64,000 bases of DNA from Nitzschia sp. DOCU1 (Eukaryota; Bacillariophyta; Bacillariophyceae; Bacillariales; Bacillariaceae), in the NCBI GenBank assembly GCA_951394045.1, contig OX595995.1, positions 620,001 to 684,000 of the forward strand. The letters run 5' to 3'. Under the pieces are notes generated by a model. The model did not search any database, was not told where the DNA came from, and was given only the letters and a program-made list of their open reading frames with translations. A program made the position numbers and the translations under genes. Below, piece after piece: positions 20,649-29,866 of the stretch (within the stretch, counting starts at the first letter, position 1; every line of letters begins with the position of its first letter).

Positions 20649-20814
20649 TCAGCTCATTTGCCTTGGCGTCATCGTCATACTTTGGATCGCTACCGATTGG
20701 GTCAGTTCTCGGTGACACTTCCTTTTTGCGCATCATGTACATCACTCTCTACTTTGTTGTCAGGTTCGGCTTGTTCGCTTCGTCGTCGTACTTTGGATTG
20801 CAATCAATTGGGTG

Positions 20815-21408
20815 GATACATCTCCTCGCTAACTTGAATCATATACCGAAAGGCGACGGGCAAGAACGAACGAACGAACTTTGCTTCCCCGTCTCCTAAC
20901 CCCGTGTATTCTCCTCGTGGTGCAAAAGAATAGGCATTACCAAGATCCAGCGTGGTATACAATAGAGGGGCTATGATGTCATTGCCTGAGACACCGTACA
21001 GTCGACTAATCCAAGGTCAGCTGGACCACAGCAACACGGCCGCTCCTTGTTCCAAAGGAATGCGAGAGACGGATACCGGTCGGGCTCCCAATAATCGACA
21101 GGATCGACTGTAGATACATCTCCTCGGAAACTTGAATCATATACCGAAAGGCGACGGGCAAGAACGAACGAACTTTGCTCCCCCGTCTCCTAACCCCGTG
21201 TATTCTCCTCGTGGTGCAAAAGAATAGACATTACCAAGATCCAGCGTGGTATACAATAGAGGGGGGCATGATGTTTTTGCCCGAGACACCGTACAGTCGA
21301 CTTATCCAAGGTCAGCTGGACCACAGCAACATGGCCGCTCCTTGTTCCAAAGGAATGCGAGAGACGGATACCGGTCGGGCACCCAATAATCGACAGGATC
21401 GACGGTAG
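20815..21408. repeat. Tandem duplication, two ~297-nt units
   Basis: Unit 1 is 20815-21112 and unit 2 is 21113-21408, about 95 percent alike by eye; words such as CGAAAGGCGACGGGCAAGAA, CCAAGATCCAGCGTGGTATA and GGTCAGCTGGACCACAGCAA occur in both at the same offset. A third partial copy, ATAATCGACAGGATCGAC, lies at 21427-21444. Unit 2 carries a short open frame that unit 1 lacks, so coding is not supported. Confidence 0.95.
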
Positions 21409-21696
21409 CCCGCCGCAATGATCAATATAATCGACAGGATCGACGTAAGCCCGCAATGGACTATTGAACATCCCTGTTATATCATGGTCCCCTTCTTTAA
21501 CTTGCACAAGTTGAGATTGATAAGTTTACAGCGCAAAACTGGGTAACCTTCAAGTCGGGAGCCTGGGCTGGATTGATCGACAAACGTATTCATGGATGGA
21601 TGGGATTCTTGACGGAATGTTGGCAGATTCGAGTTGGCTCGGCCTTTGGAACGCTGGGAAATCTTGCTGGCAATACTCGACACTAGGAATCTTCAC

Positions 21697-22185
21697 TCAC
21701 ATTTGCCAGAGCCGGCTCAAAACCAGCGACTGTACAAAGTCATCGCTGCAAAGGGCCCCATTCGCGACGTCATCTCGCAGGAAACGTCGTTCCCCGAAAT
21801 CGACTTGCAAGGTTACCGCAGATTCCTGTACCGTCCAACAAGATCCAAGCCCATAGCGCAAATTTGAAAAGGTGTTTCTTGACCCAGTAGTTGTTTACGT
21901 GCAACATCCATCGATGCTTTTCGTTATACCTTTTCACGCGCCGACATCGGAGTCTGCCGGTGCGCTCGACTGCTCAAGTGGTAGCAAAATGGTTCGGCTG
22001 GAGCATAGCCGTCGTAGCCACAGGTATAGAATCGGACCGCTAGACTCAACTCCTCTCCAAAGAAGAGTTGATGCTAATTGGGGTCGTAGGGAACGTCTTG
22101 GAGTAGCTATGCCAAAGATCTTCTGGAAATACAATTCCTGCAACGCCAAAAATGTAAGGATCCGATCCAGCGGCTAGGATTTGTT
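21697..22185 (-). pseudogene. GlcNAc-transferase (PF11397-type) C-terminal relic
   Basis: Reading on the minus strand: LLQDVPYDPN, a TAG, then HQLFFGEELSLAVRFYTCGY, DGYAPAEP and YHLSSRAHRQTP, matching in order the conserved block of the glycosyltransferase (GlcNAc) family. After a frame change follow RYGLGSCWTVQESAV, LQVDFGERRFL and NGALCSDDFVQS, the usual C-terminal extension, up to a TGA at 21697-21699. Two in-frame TAGs and the frame shift make it a pseudogene. The N-terminal catalytic half is absent; the sequence instead runs directly into a histidine-kinase fragment. Confidence 0.65.
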
Positions 22186-22673
22186 TGAGACAAGTCAAGT
22201 GTCAACCCCCACCATAGCCAATGCGATTTCCCCATTTTCTGCTTGCTTGTTGCATTCGTGCCCCGACCGCCGTCCATCACGAGAACGTTCATGGTGGACG
22301 ACGGCGTACCCCCCGACGCATCTGCAGGCTCTTCGTTACTAAGTAAACTTTCTGGGCAGTGTTCGTATTCCTTGTCAGCATCGTCTTCCACCACTAGAGC
22401 ATGCTGTAAGGGAAGGGGCACGGTAAAGGTAGTTCCCTTTCCAATGCCTTTGGATGTAGCTATCTGACTTCCATGGTGATGCTTGACGACTCCTTTGGAA
22501 ATGAACAACCCGCGCCCTGTTCCTTGACCAACTTGAAACATATTTACTATGAATTGAATGCCATCCCAGGAGAACGTCTCGAGTTGTAATGGCGACATGC
22601 CTGTGCCCGTATCTTGAACCTCGATTAAAATGATCCCAGCATCAAAATAGATACAAAAATCAAACTGTACCAA
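22186..22673 (-). pseudogene. Hybrid histidine-kinase relic (ATPase domain and receiver stub)
   Basis: On the minus strand: LIEVQDTGTGMSPLQLE (G1 box), IQFIVNMFQVGQGTGRGLFI (G2 box and following helix), ISKGVVKHHHGS and GKGTTFTVPLPL, an intact-looking ATP-lid end of a HATPase domain. After a short linker, STMNVLVMD resembles the first strand of a receiver domain and then loses similarity. The dimerisation H-box, N-box and sensor regions are missing, and no ATG precedes it. It abuts the glycosyltransferase relic in the same orientation. Confidence 0.65.
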
Positions 22674-22754
22674 AACCAGGGCTGCAGCTTCAGCAACAAG
22701 GGGACTTGGAATGCAGAATCAACAGCAGCTAAGGCTATCATCGAAGCCCTGCAC

Positions 22755-23014
22755 CTTAAGAGTACATTCATAGCAGAGGGAACGTAGACTCAAACCACAA
22801 AGCCACAATCTCGGATTATACCACTACGACAGCAAACTGTCCGGTATAATAGAACGCAACTTCGGTGTTGACGGTCGTAGTCGTCTTGGCCAAACGGATC
22901 TCCGGCGTTAGATCGTAGTCGAAACTTAAGAGTACATTCGTAGCGAAGGGAACGTAGACTCAAACCACAAAGCCGCAATCTTGGATAAAGCCGCTACGAC
23001 AGAAAAATGTCCAG
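22755..23014. repeat. ~90-nt direct repeat spaced by 170 nt
   Basis: Copies at 22755-22844 and 22925-23014 both begin CTTAAGAGTACATTC, continue GGGAACGTAGACTCAAACCA and decay through CGCTACGACAG-like ends. No coding frame is conserved between them. Confidence 0.85.
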
Positions 23015-23360
23015 CGATGCCCTTCGCCCCGATTTTCCTTGGTACTTGCTCAGGTAACGATGATTTATTCTTCGCCGCGGCGGTTCTTCTTCTTATAGTA
23101 GAAGACACTTCCCACATCCACCAAACGAGAATGTAACTGCAACTCGCTTTCCAAGGCGGAACATGAACCCAATGCAGCCCACAAGGAATATTGGGGCAGT
23201 AATGGCAGTGAAAGATATGAGTAGAGATACCAGCACTGCTGGTGTAAAGAAGTATTGCCCTTCTGCCCTTGCTGTTGTCGCCCACTAGGTAAAATGAGAC
23301 CGGAAGTTCAGCAAGTCGGAATTGAATAGTTTGTCGGGAGCTTGACCTTTGACTTCATTG
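23015..23360. other. Unassigned part of the repeat island
   Basis: A 119-codon minus-strand frame (22926-23285) overlaps repeat copy 2. It may be more of the kinase relic, but I cannot show it. No gene is supported. Confidence 0.3.
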
Positions 23361-23573
23361 CACGGGTAAGCGTCTTATTCACCATTGCGGAGATGAACCA
23401 CCGCTTGTCCACGTCCAGGTCCAAGGTACTAAGTAGTTCCAGTAAGGGCACGGGTAAGCGTCTTATTCATCATCGGAGATGAACCACCTCAAAGTCCAGG
23501 TCCAAGGTACTAAGTAGTTCCAGTAAGGCACGGGTATGGGTCTTTCCAAGGTAGTAGTCCCAGTAACAGGAGA
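23361..23573. repeat. Tandem repeat, 2.5 copies of an 80-88-nt unit
   Basis: Units start CACGGGTAAGCGTCTTATTC at 23361 (88 nt) and 23449 (80 nt). A partial third starts CACGGGTATGGGTC at 23529. Each full unit ends AAGTAGTTCCAGTAAGG. Confidence 0.9.
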
Positions 23574-25884
23574 AAGCACGCGATATTTTCGCATCTCGTA
23601 TTCTGGACTCTTTTTACCTCAGTAATTTTGTCAGTAATTTTGCATAAATCACCAGCATGATGAATCTATGCTTGGCAAGTCGGCAAGATTGCTGCAGCCA
23701 ACGAAACTGCCAAAAGAGCGAGTCGGTTCATGGGCCGATTAGCGCAAAAACGGAAGAACCTGACCGTAGGTGTGGGAAGGCGGCTACAACGCCTGCAACT
23801 ATAACCCCACCACTTCCATGAGTCAAAGTTTACGAGAGCACCCGATCATTTAAGCTAGACGGCTTGTGAGTTGAGAAAAGCCAGAAAAGGTCCGATTTTA
23901 GGGCTCTTTTCGGGCTCGATTTAGGAGGTCCTGAAATCGACAAACCGTAAATTTCACGAAGCGAGGGCAACTGCTGTAGGCGGATCTAGACGATGCCATT
24001 CGCTCAAGTCTGTTCAGGGAGGCTTCAAAGCACCCGGGGGGCAACGAATCAGAGCCTGAAAGCAATAAGGGCTGTCACAGGCTTGCTTCCAAAATAGTGC
24101 CATGGTCGTTCCTTGGTGGGGGGTCGAAAATCGCTGATTTCGTAGGATATGGATGGTAAAAGTCATTTCGCTTTGGGCCTAATAGGCATACCCCCCCCCC
24201 CCCCCCACGTAGCTAGCTCAAATTTTTTGAAGAAAAAAGGGGGGAAAAGAAGGAAAAGAATTCGAAACCAAATGACCGCCTTTAAACGAGCATAATTACT
24301 GCCAAACAATGTATTTTAACGACCAATTTTGCAAGGCAATAAATGGCGTGCCAGCGTGCGCGCATTCGTGCCATTTCAGGGTGCCACCATACCAGGTACA
24401 GTATGAGTGCGGTCTTTCAGCCACAAAAACACAATGACGGCGTCGACGATTGCAAGTGCTGTAGTAAGTATTTGTTACCGCCGTTTGTTGCAATCGCTCA
24501 ACCACTCATCGAAGCCTATTCGAGGTGCTTCTCTGGTTATTACAGCTCGTTTTGGCGGAGAATGATTCTAATTTCACGAGGCAAGGATTTGATGAAATTC
24601 CTCGTCGACCAACGAGGTTGTTGATGCGGTTATCGCTCGTTAGAGGACGATTCAGAAGGAACAAACCAGGTAAGTTGTCGTTCGTGTTATTATAGATACG
24701 TCTATTGTTTTGGATCTTTGTAAAGCGCTCATTCGTGACGCTAACGCCGCCTTTATTTTTATTGCATCTTTGTCTTCTGGCTCCTTTTATCATCTTCGGA
24801 TGCTGCCTTTGGTTTGCCGATCGATTTCAAAGACACTGGAAAGGACACTGGAGACGATGGAAAGGTCGTGGGACTCTACAATCAACCATCTTGGTGGTAC
24901 CATCGTCGGCTCTTAGCGGGATGCTCTGGAAAGTCTGCGACCGTGTCGTTATAGGATGGTCAATTTTCGTAAAAAAATGTTCTTCAATCATTCCGGCGGG
25001 GTTCCTAGGGTGGTGGTAGTCGTCCACTACTCCTATGCCGCGAATACTACAAGTGGTTTGAATAATACATCCCGCTTTTCATGTAGAACGACTCGTACTA
25101 TTGGGGCAGTCAGAGAGCTTGGGATGAGTGAACAACAAAAACAACTTTGAGAACCCAATAGAGGACAAATTATAATCAAATAGTTATTTTTTGTAGACCT
25201 CTAACGTAGGAACGTCTTAGAATAGGAATAGCAAGACGAAGTGTGATGTGATATCGATTTTGATCGTATCATACAGTGCACTTATCAAACGACAATCACT
25301 AATATTACAAGATCACTAAGTAGCCAAGATTGATTGCTACGCATTTATAAACCTGACAGCGCCGGGCTATGGTAGTGAACTATTCATCCTCCAAATCTCA
25401 ACACCGTAGTCATTCTATAGCCAAATCTAGTTGCGAAATACTCAACGCCTCTCTTTTGGGCTGTTTTGGAAGCTTTTCGCGCGATGTCTCGTGTTAAGAG
25501 TTTTTGGATTTGCGGGATTTTTCGTGGCTAAACGAGGCAGGTTTTGGCTATTTAATTCTTCATTTCGCACTTCCGGTCCCTTTGTGTCAAGACCCTAACA
25601 GTTTATTCCAGAACCCTCTAACAGTTTATTCCAATAAAAACGTGAAAAGAGGGCTCTTTTGGACGGAAACAGCGTAGTTCCTTCAGAACCCTATCAAGTG
25701 CTACCTACGTGGCCGACGGTTGGCCCTAATAATGTAGCTACAGTCCTCAATGGCTTTTTGGGAAGGAATTCCAACACAGCAATTAACTACTATGCACCGC
25801 GTATCTGACGGAACGAAGGGGCCAACTCCTGGCGAGTGCTACCGGTGCAATAGTTTATCTACAAGCGCCGGGTGGGAGACGATT
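23574..25884. other. Gene-poor region with simple repeats
   Basis: No gene is supported over 2.3 kb. It holds a 36-nt exact repeat (24145-24180, partner 11508-11543), directly followed by a C homopolymer of about 16 bases near 24191-24206, purine tracts near 24230-24255, and a duplicated CTAACAGTTTATTCCA near 25597-25633. A hydrophobic open frame at 24705-25019 lacks an ATG and homology. Confidence 0.4.
24145..24180. repeat. 36-nt dispersed exact repeat
   Basis: Identical to 11508-11543, 12.6 kb away and in the same orientation. A poly-C run begins 10 bases further on. Confidence 0.9.
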
Positions 25885-26080
25885 GGAATCGGCTGTACGC
25901 CGTCGAGTGAAGTGGGTTGTTGTCTCTATGATACTAGGCGGATCTCCCTCCCGTACCATCCACATCGCACAGCTTTGGCGTAGCAGCGGGGCTATTAATT
26001 TGTTGAGTGAACAAATTTAGCCAATGGGTTCAATGAATAGATATAGGATTAATCTAGTTGCGTTGTATGGCGTTTTCCGT
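25885..26080. repeat. Dispersed repeat, copy 2 (partner at 17035-17260)
   Basis: Same orientation as copy 1. The pair sits 8.85 kb apart and brackets most of the gene relics. They are more diverged from each other than the 123-nt repeats. Confidence 0.65.
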
Positions 26081-26345
26081 GTTCAATCAAAGTAGTAATG
26101 ATTGGAACCGCCAGGACTAGCTAGAGAAGCAGGTGCATCATTCATCGTGCTGCCTATGAGTAGCTAGCTGCGTATTACTACGTACTGCTATAATGGAACA
26201 AACTCCTTTTCAATAGTGGGGTCTGCCTGACATTTTTTCAGGACAGTAGCCGTTTTCTTCTTGCGGCTAGCCACTAGTTAACTCTCTATAATAGCGTATA
26301 CATTTATACTCGGCACATTCGCTAGACTGTCGGTATACTTCTGCA

Positions 26346-27929
26346 TTATTTGCTTTCTGCTTGTTGCAGAACAATCGAAAGTTGCGCCCTTGTCAAATCT
26401 AGCGTTTGCCGATCTTGTTTGGGAAGCCGTAGGGTTACAGCATGGTCGACTTGATACTTGACCGCTTGAAGTCGTAACAGAATGTGGTCACGCTTGTCGG
26501 CACGAGCGCAAGTGTAGGCGGACGTGCATAGAGGGTTTCCAATCAGTTCGCATTGGAGTGTTTGGGCGGCACTACTACTAGTGAGCTGCGCTCGTGTCTT
26601 TCGTCGTGAAGCATCCTGATAGTTTGGATTCCCCACAGCTTGGTCATCCAACTCGAGTCGAATTTCGATTGTTGCTTTGGAAGTCAACAATTCGTCCGCA
26701 ACAAGTTGCTGAAAGTCTTGCACTCGCGTCTTCCACACAAAAAACAAGGTAGCAATCGGTCGCCGCTTGATAGTACCATCCTCCACATCCATGACGAGGC
26801 GTACAATCCATCGTTCGGGTAAATACTTGGCTGCCCTATAGGGAATCAAGGTTCGCTCCGACAAATTGGCACTGGGTTTTCCGGTTTCCCAACACTCTTG
26901 GTGATACTTCATCTGTCCAATTAGGCATAGTCGGCCTTTATAATTTAAAAAATCGCCCGCACATACTTGACATCGTGGGACTGTCTTTTCCAACAATATT
27001 TCTTCGAGTTCATCTCCAATCGCCGACTTGACCCCTTCGACGTCTCCCAGTTCGTCTGCATCGGGCGTAATTTTTTCTCCGGCCACTGTAGCTAGTACCT
27101 TTGGCTTGTCGCGATGCATGGATTCAAATTGACACTTGGCACAGACACAATAGAGTCCCTGAGGCAATTCAAATTGGACTTCGAGAGGATGATGCTTAAG
27201 TTTGGCGTTGCAAAGTCGACAAGCAAAACAGGCCGGGTGCAATACTTTTCCGAACGAATGGACGGTAGCTTCAGTGGGATAAATATAGTCCAGGCAAACG
27301 GCACACAATGGCAAATTCTGGTTGCTCTTTCGAATATTGGCCTGAATTGCGTTTCTCGCTGTTGCCGGCTCATGGTTGCGATCATGATGATTGTGATTGG
27401 AAGAATCTAGCAGCGGCGTTCTCATGTGGTGGGATGAGGATGACAGTGATTCTTCTACCATGGATTCAAAATGTTCAATCATGCTAGACGTTGATCGTTG
27501 CCGCTTGTAGGGCGTCGGTGCCTTTCCTGTCGCATCATTTTGTTTGGTGGCTTTTTGGTAGTCATCGATCCGATCTTTGAGGGAAGTTCGAATGAGATGT
27601 GACGTTTCACCATCAATTGCTTCTCGTTCAGATAATGGATCGTGGTGGTATTCTTCCTCGTCTTCGTCTTGTGGGCCATACCTCGAGTCTGCAGATGGGC
27701 CCTTGGAACAACACGAAGCAATGCTGTTGTAAATGGACTGCAACACGAGACTCATGGTAGCGCGATGCAGAGGATTCGGTCTTTGCTGAGAATCCAAAAA
27801 GATGGAATCCACTACGAATCTAGCAGTCCAATACCAATAGTTTGGGTTTGTAAGGACGGAACGTAGATCACCGACTCGTGCCACAATGACCTCTCTCATC
27901 ATGTTGTCCTTGCGGACATGGATCGGCAT
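26346..27929 (-). CDS. LIM-domain protein
   Basis: Predicted 527 residues. One clear LIM-type zinc domain lies at about residues 205-270: CAVCLDYIY, then VLHPACFACRLCNAKL and later CVCAKCQF, giving C-X2-C..H-X2-C-X2-C-X2-C. A second Cys pair with downstream His-Cys (CQVCAGDFLNYKGRLC, YHQECW) at about 328-356 looks like a partial second finger. The C-terminal ~150 residues (ERWIVRLVMDV, ATLFFVWKTRVQDF) suggest a beta-rich domain I cannot name. The N-terminal half is acidic and His-rich, hence disordered. An internal ATG (residue 59, MSLVLQS, followed by a CC pair) is an alternative start. LIM domains mediate protein contacts; partners are unknown. Confidence 0.75.
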   Translation of the reverse strand: MPIHVRKDNMMREVIVARVGDLRSVLTNPNYWYWTARFVVDSIFLDSQQRPNPLHRATMSLVLQSIYNSIASCCSKGPSADSRYGPQDEDEEEYHHDPLSEREAIDGETSHLIRTSLKDRIDDYQKATKQNDATGKAPTPYKRQRSTSSMIEHFESMVEESLSSSSHHMRTPLLDSSNHNHHDRNHEPATARNAIQANIRKSNQNLPLCAVCLDYIYPTEATVHSFGKVLHPACFACRLCNAKLKHHPLEVQFELPQGLYCVCAKCQFESMHRDKPKVLATVAGEKITPDADELGDVEGVKSAIGDELEEILLEKTVPRCQVCAGDFLNYKGRLCLIGQMKYHQECWETGKPSANLSERTLIPYRAAKYLPERWIVRLVMDVEDGTIKRRPIATLFFVWKTRVQDFQQLVADELLTSKATIEIRLELDDQAVGNPNYQDASRRKTRAQLTSSSAAQTLQCELIGNPLCTSAYTCARADKRDHILLRLQAVKYQVDHAVTLRLPKQDRQTLDLTRAQLSIVLQQAESK

Positions 27930-28371
27930 TCATTGTGTGGCGTCAAAAAAGAGAGAGAGGTGCACCAAAGCGATGTAAGTTGGCGAGCGTGGTGAACCAA
28001 AAAGATACTTTCAACGCTGCCATCTCACGTAACATTCATAGATAGGTATATACCTAATGATGATCGTAGATATATTGTCGTTACTACCAGTAGTTTAGCT
28101 TTTGCCATGGCATTTCCGACGACTTTTACTAATACTAAATACCTTCTAGGTATCTACTAGTAGTAGGAAAAGAACAGGAACCTGGATAGCAAAAACGGAG
28201 ACTTTTATAAAACTTGAAACAAAAATAGGAGCCGGAAAGGATACTCTGGAGCTGCGCGACGACTCGGAACAAGAAGTAGACTACGGCAGAGCATCATGCC
28301 CCGTATGGCATATCCCAGCTTGACTCTCCATCAAGAATGGTACATTGTGAAATATAGTATCTCGTGGCCGT
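27930..28371. other. Intergenic region, nothing recognised
   Basis: About 440 bases between two minus-strand genes: 3' end of the oxygenase gene and promoter of the LIM gene. It contains TAGGTATCTACTAGTAG-type simple sequence near 28148. Confidence 0.3.
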
Positions 28372-29337
28372 TCAAGCCGCCACGCCGAACGATTTGTGCA
28401 ATTTAAAATGAAAGTACTCGAGTGTGGTCCGCGGCGGATATCTTGCCGATCGTTCCTCAGTGACAAACTGAGGTAGAGGGGCTACCTTGGTATGGACATT
28501 AAAGTAGGTAAAGACAGCCGTCGAGTATCGAGCCTTGGACGATGTGGTCACTACCCGATGCAGGGCCGATTGGTAGGTATCATTGGTAAGTTGCGCAATT
28601 TGATCCCCACTATTGATAATCAAACAATCCGGCTTGGGTGGAACAGGCAACCATTTGTCCTGGCAATAAATTTGTAGGCCCGGGGTTTGATCCGTGGCTA
28701 AAATAGTAAAGGATCCCCAATCCGTATGAGCGCCGGCTCCAAACTTTCCAGAATCGGGATCGGATGGTTCCCCGGCGTACTTCATTTGTTTGAGAACCAA
28801 AAAGGGTTGATGCGCTAGATTGGTGCGTGTTTCAGAATCCAGCCCGAGAGCGTCAAACAATAGTTCGTTGAGTCGTTGATTAAGCTGATAGGCTTGGCTG
28901 GCATAGTGACCCGTGACCGCCGTGTAATCAGGAATGTTGGGTTTGTAATTCTTGCTTCCCGCAAAAACATTGGAAGGATCAATGGTAGGAGCTTTGCTGG
29001 GATCCGATCCGGCTGTAATCAAACAGTTGTTGGTCTGCATAAACTGTTCTTTGGTATCGTTGTTGCTCATTTCTTTGCTAGGATCATCATTTAAATTCTC
29101 GTCTAGATTCTGCCCATGTCGTCCCACGTATCCAATATCTAATTCAGAATCAAAGGGCATGTCATCCTTGGCTTCTTGTGGCAAGTCAAAGAACTTGCGC
29201 GACATTTCAAATTGTGGCGTCACGTCCAATCCATGATTTTGGACGTAAAAGAATCCAAAGTCTCGGAGCGCCGCATCCAAGGTTTGTACTTGGATCGTGC
29301 GATCTGCCGCCAGATCCAATACTGGAACGTTCTCCAT
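28372..29337 (-). CDS. 2-oxoglutarate/Fe(II)-dependent oxygenase, isopenicillin-N-synthase-like
   Basis: Predicted 321 residues, the normal size for the family. The N-terminal DIOX_N domain is visible (PVLDLAA, then RDFGFFYVQNHGLD). The catalytic jelly roll carries the iron ligands in HTDWGS and SALHRVV, and the 2-oxoglutarate-binding Arg-x-Ser in ARYSTAVF. It would catalyse an oxygen-dependent hydroxylation, desaturation or ring closure in the cytosol; the substrate cannot be read from sequence. ATG at 29337 is right at the start of the domain, so no targeting peptide. It is divergent from the giant golgin gene, with 530 bases between starts. Confidence 0.9.
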   Translation of the reverse strand: MENVPVLDLAADRTIQVQTLDAALRDFGFFYVQNHGLDVTPQFEMSRKFFDLPQEAKDDMPFDSELDIGYVGRHGQNLDENLNDDPSKEMSNNDTKEQFMQTNNCLITAGSDPSKAPTIDPSNVFAGSKNYKPNIPDYTAVTGHYASQAYQLNQRLNELLFDALGLDSETRTNLAHQPFLVLKQMKYAGEPSDPDSGKFGAGAHTDWGSFTILATDQTPGLQIYCQDKWLPVPPKPDCLIINSGDQIAQLTNDTYQSALHRVVTTSSKARYSTAVFTYFNVHTKVAPLPQFVTEERSARYPPRTTLEYFHFKLHKSFGVAA

Positions 29338-29866
29338 TAGTATTATTAGTAGTATTCAACAAGATGTTTGTTTTACACAACAGCGCCCAAGTGAGAACAA
29401 CCACAGATATGCTTCCCAAATGAAAGTGGAAGTGGAAATGGAAATTGAAGGGAGAGGCGTGTCGGCGGCAAGATCCATTTCTTGAGGGAATGCGGAATCT
29501 CAAAAGATCACATGTCGCGGTATCTTGAGTTCTCGCCGTCTTGCCTTTGACCGTTAAGTCATTGGAGAGCGCATGCCGTCGCACTTATCTTTACCACGCA
29601 GCCAATGCAACCACCATGGCCCCATCGGCGGGCTGCTATTGAAGATTAACTTTACATACTATTTGCCAAGCGGTGGACGCTCTCCTAACTGAACAACCCA
29701 GTTTCGATTCTACCAGGAACGCTGTGTTAATTGTAGTACTGGGATCAGAGGAGAGTTGTCGTTACTCAGGGCCGGCAACTACAAGACATTGATTGCTGCC
29801 TGTCCACTGCCTGACTGTCGGATTTTCAAGAGTGAAACGACATTGTCCGTTGACTTTTGCAATATC
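29338..29866. promoter_or_regulatory. Divergent intergenic region, oxygenase / golgin
   Basis: Includes a purine-rich run of GGAAAT/GGAAGT-like units around 29420-29450. The open frame upstream of the golgin ATG extends to 29756 but has no earlier ATG. Confidence 0.3.

Larger units (their letters stand above)
18280..20653 (-). pseudogene. ABCA-type transporter, C-terminal half only, 5' and 3' damaged
   Basis: Two exons (20653-19347 and 19261-18280) joined by an 85-nt intron 19262-19346 (GTAAGT..TTTGCAG) that splits the Walker A motif: GVNGA ends exon 1 and GKTTT begins exon 2. Upstream are the ABCA TMD2 features: FIVAERESKAKHLQ, then SGYWVSTYLWDIVNY and several hydrophobic helices. Exon 2 has LAANYSGGMKRRLSLA (signature), IVFLDECSTGVDP (Walker B) and the H-loop THSMEE. 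Full ABCA proteins have two TMD-NBD units; the first is missing, and no in-frame ATG precedes the exon before a TGA at 20654-20656. The 3' end runs into copy B and stops at 18280 within foreign sequence. It normally would export lipids or other hydrophobic substrates; this copy is probably inactive, though a half-size protein cannot be excluded. Confidence 0.75.

Noticed and set aside
23361..23573. Possible CRISPR-like array
   Set aside because: Units are long, contiguous and only 2.5 copies with no spacers; a simple tandem repeat in a eukaryote.
24191..24206. Poly-C run of about 16 bases as a functional site
   Set aside because: Homopolymers of this size are common and assembly-prone; recorded only as a landmark.
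24705..25019. Hydrophobic plus-strand frame as a membrane protein gene
   Set aside because: No ATG at the start, no motif, surrounding DNA is gene-poor.
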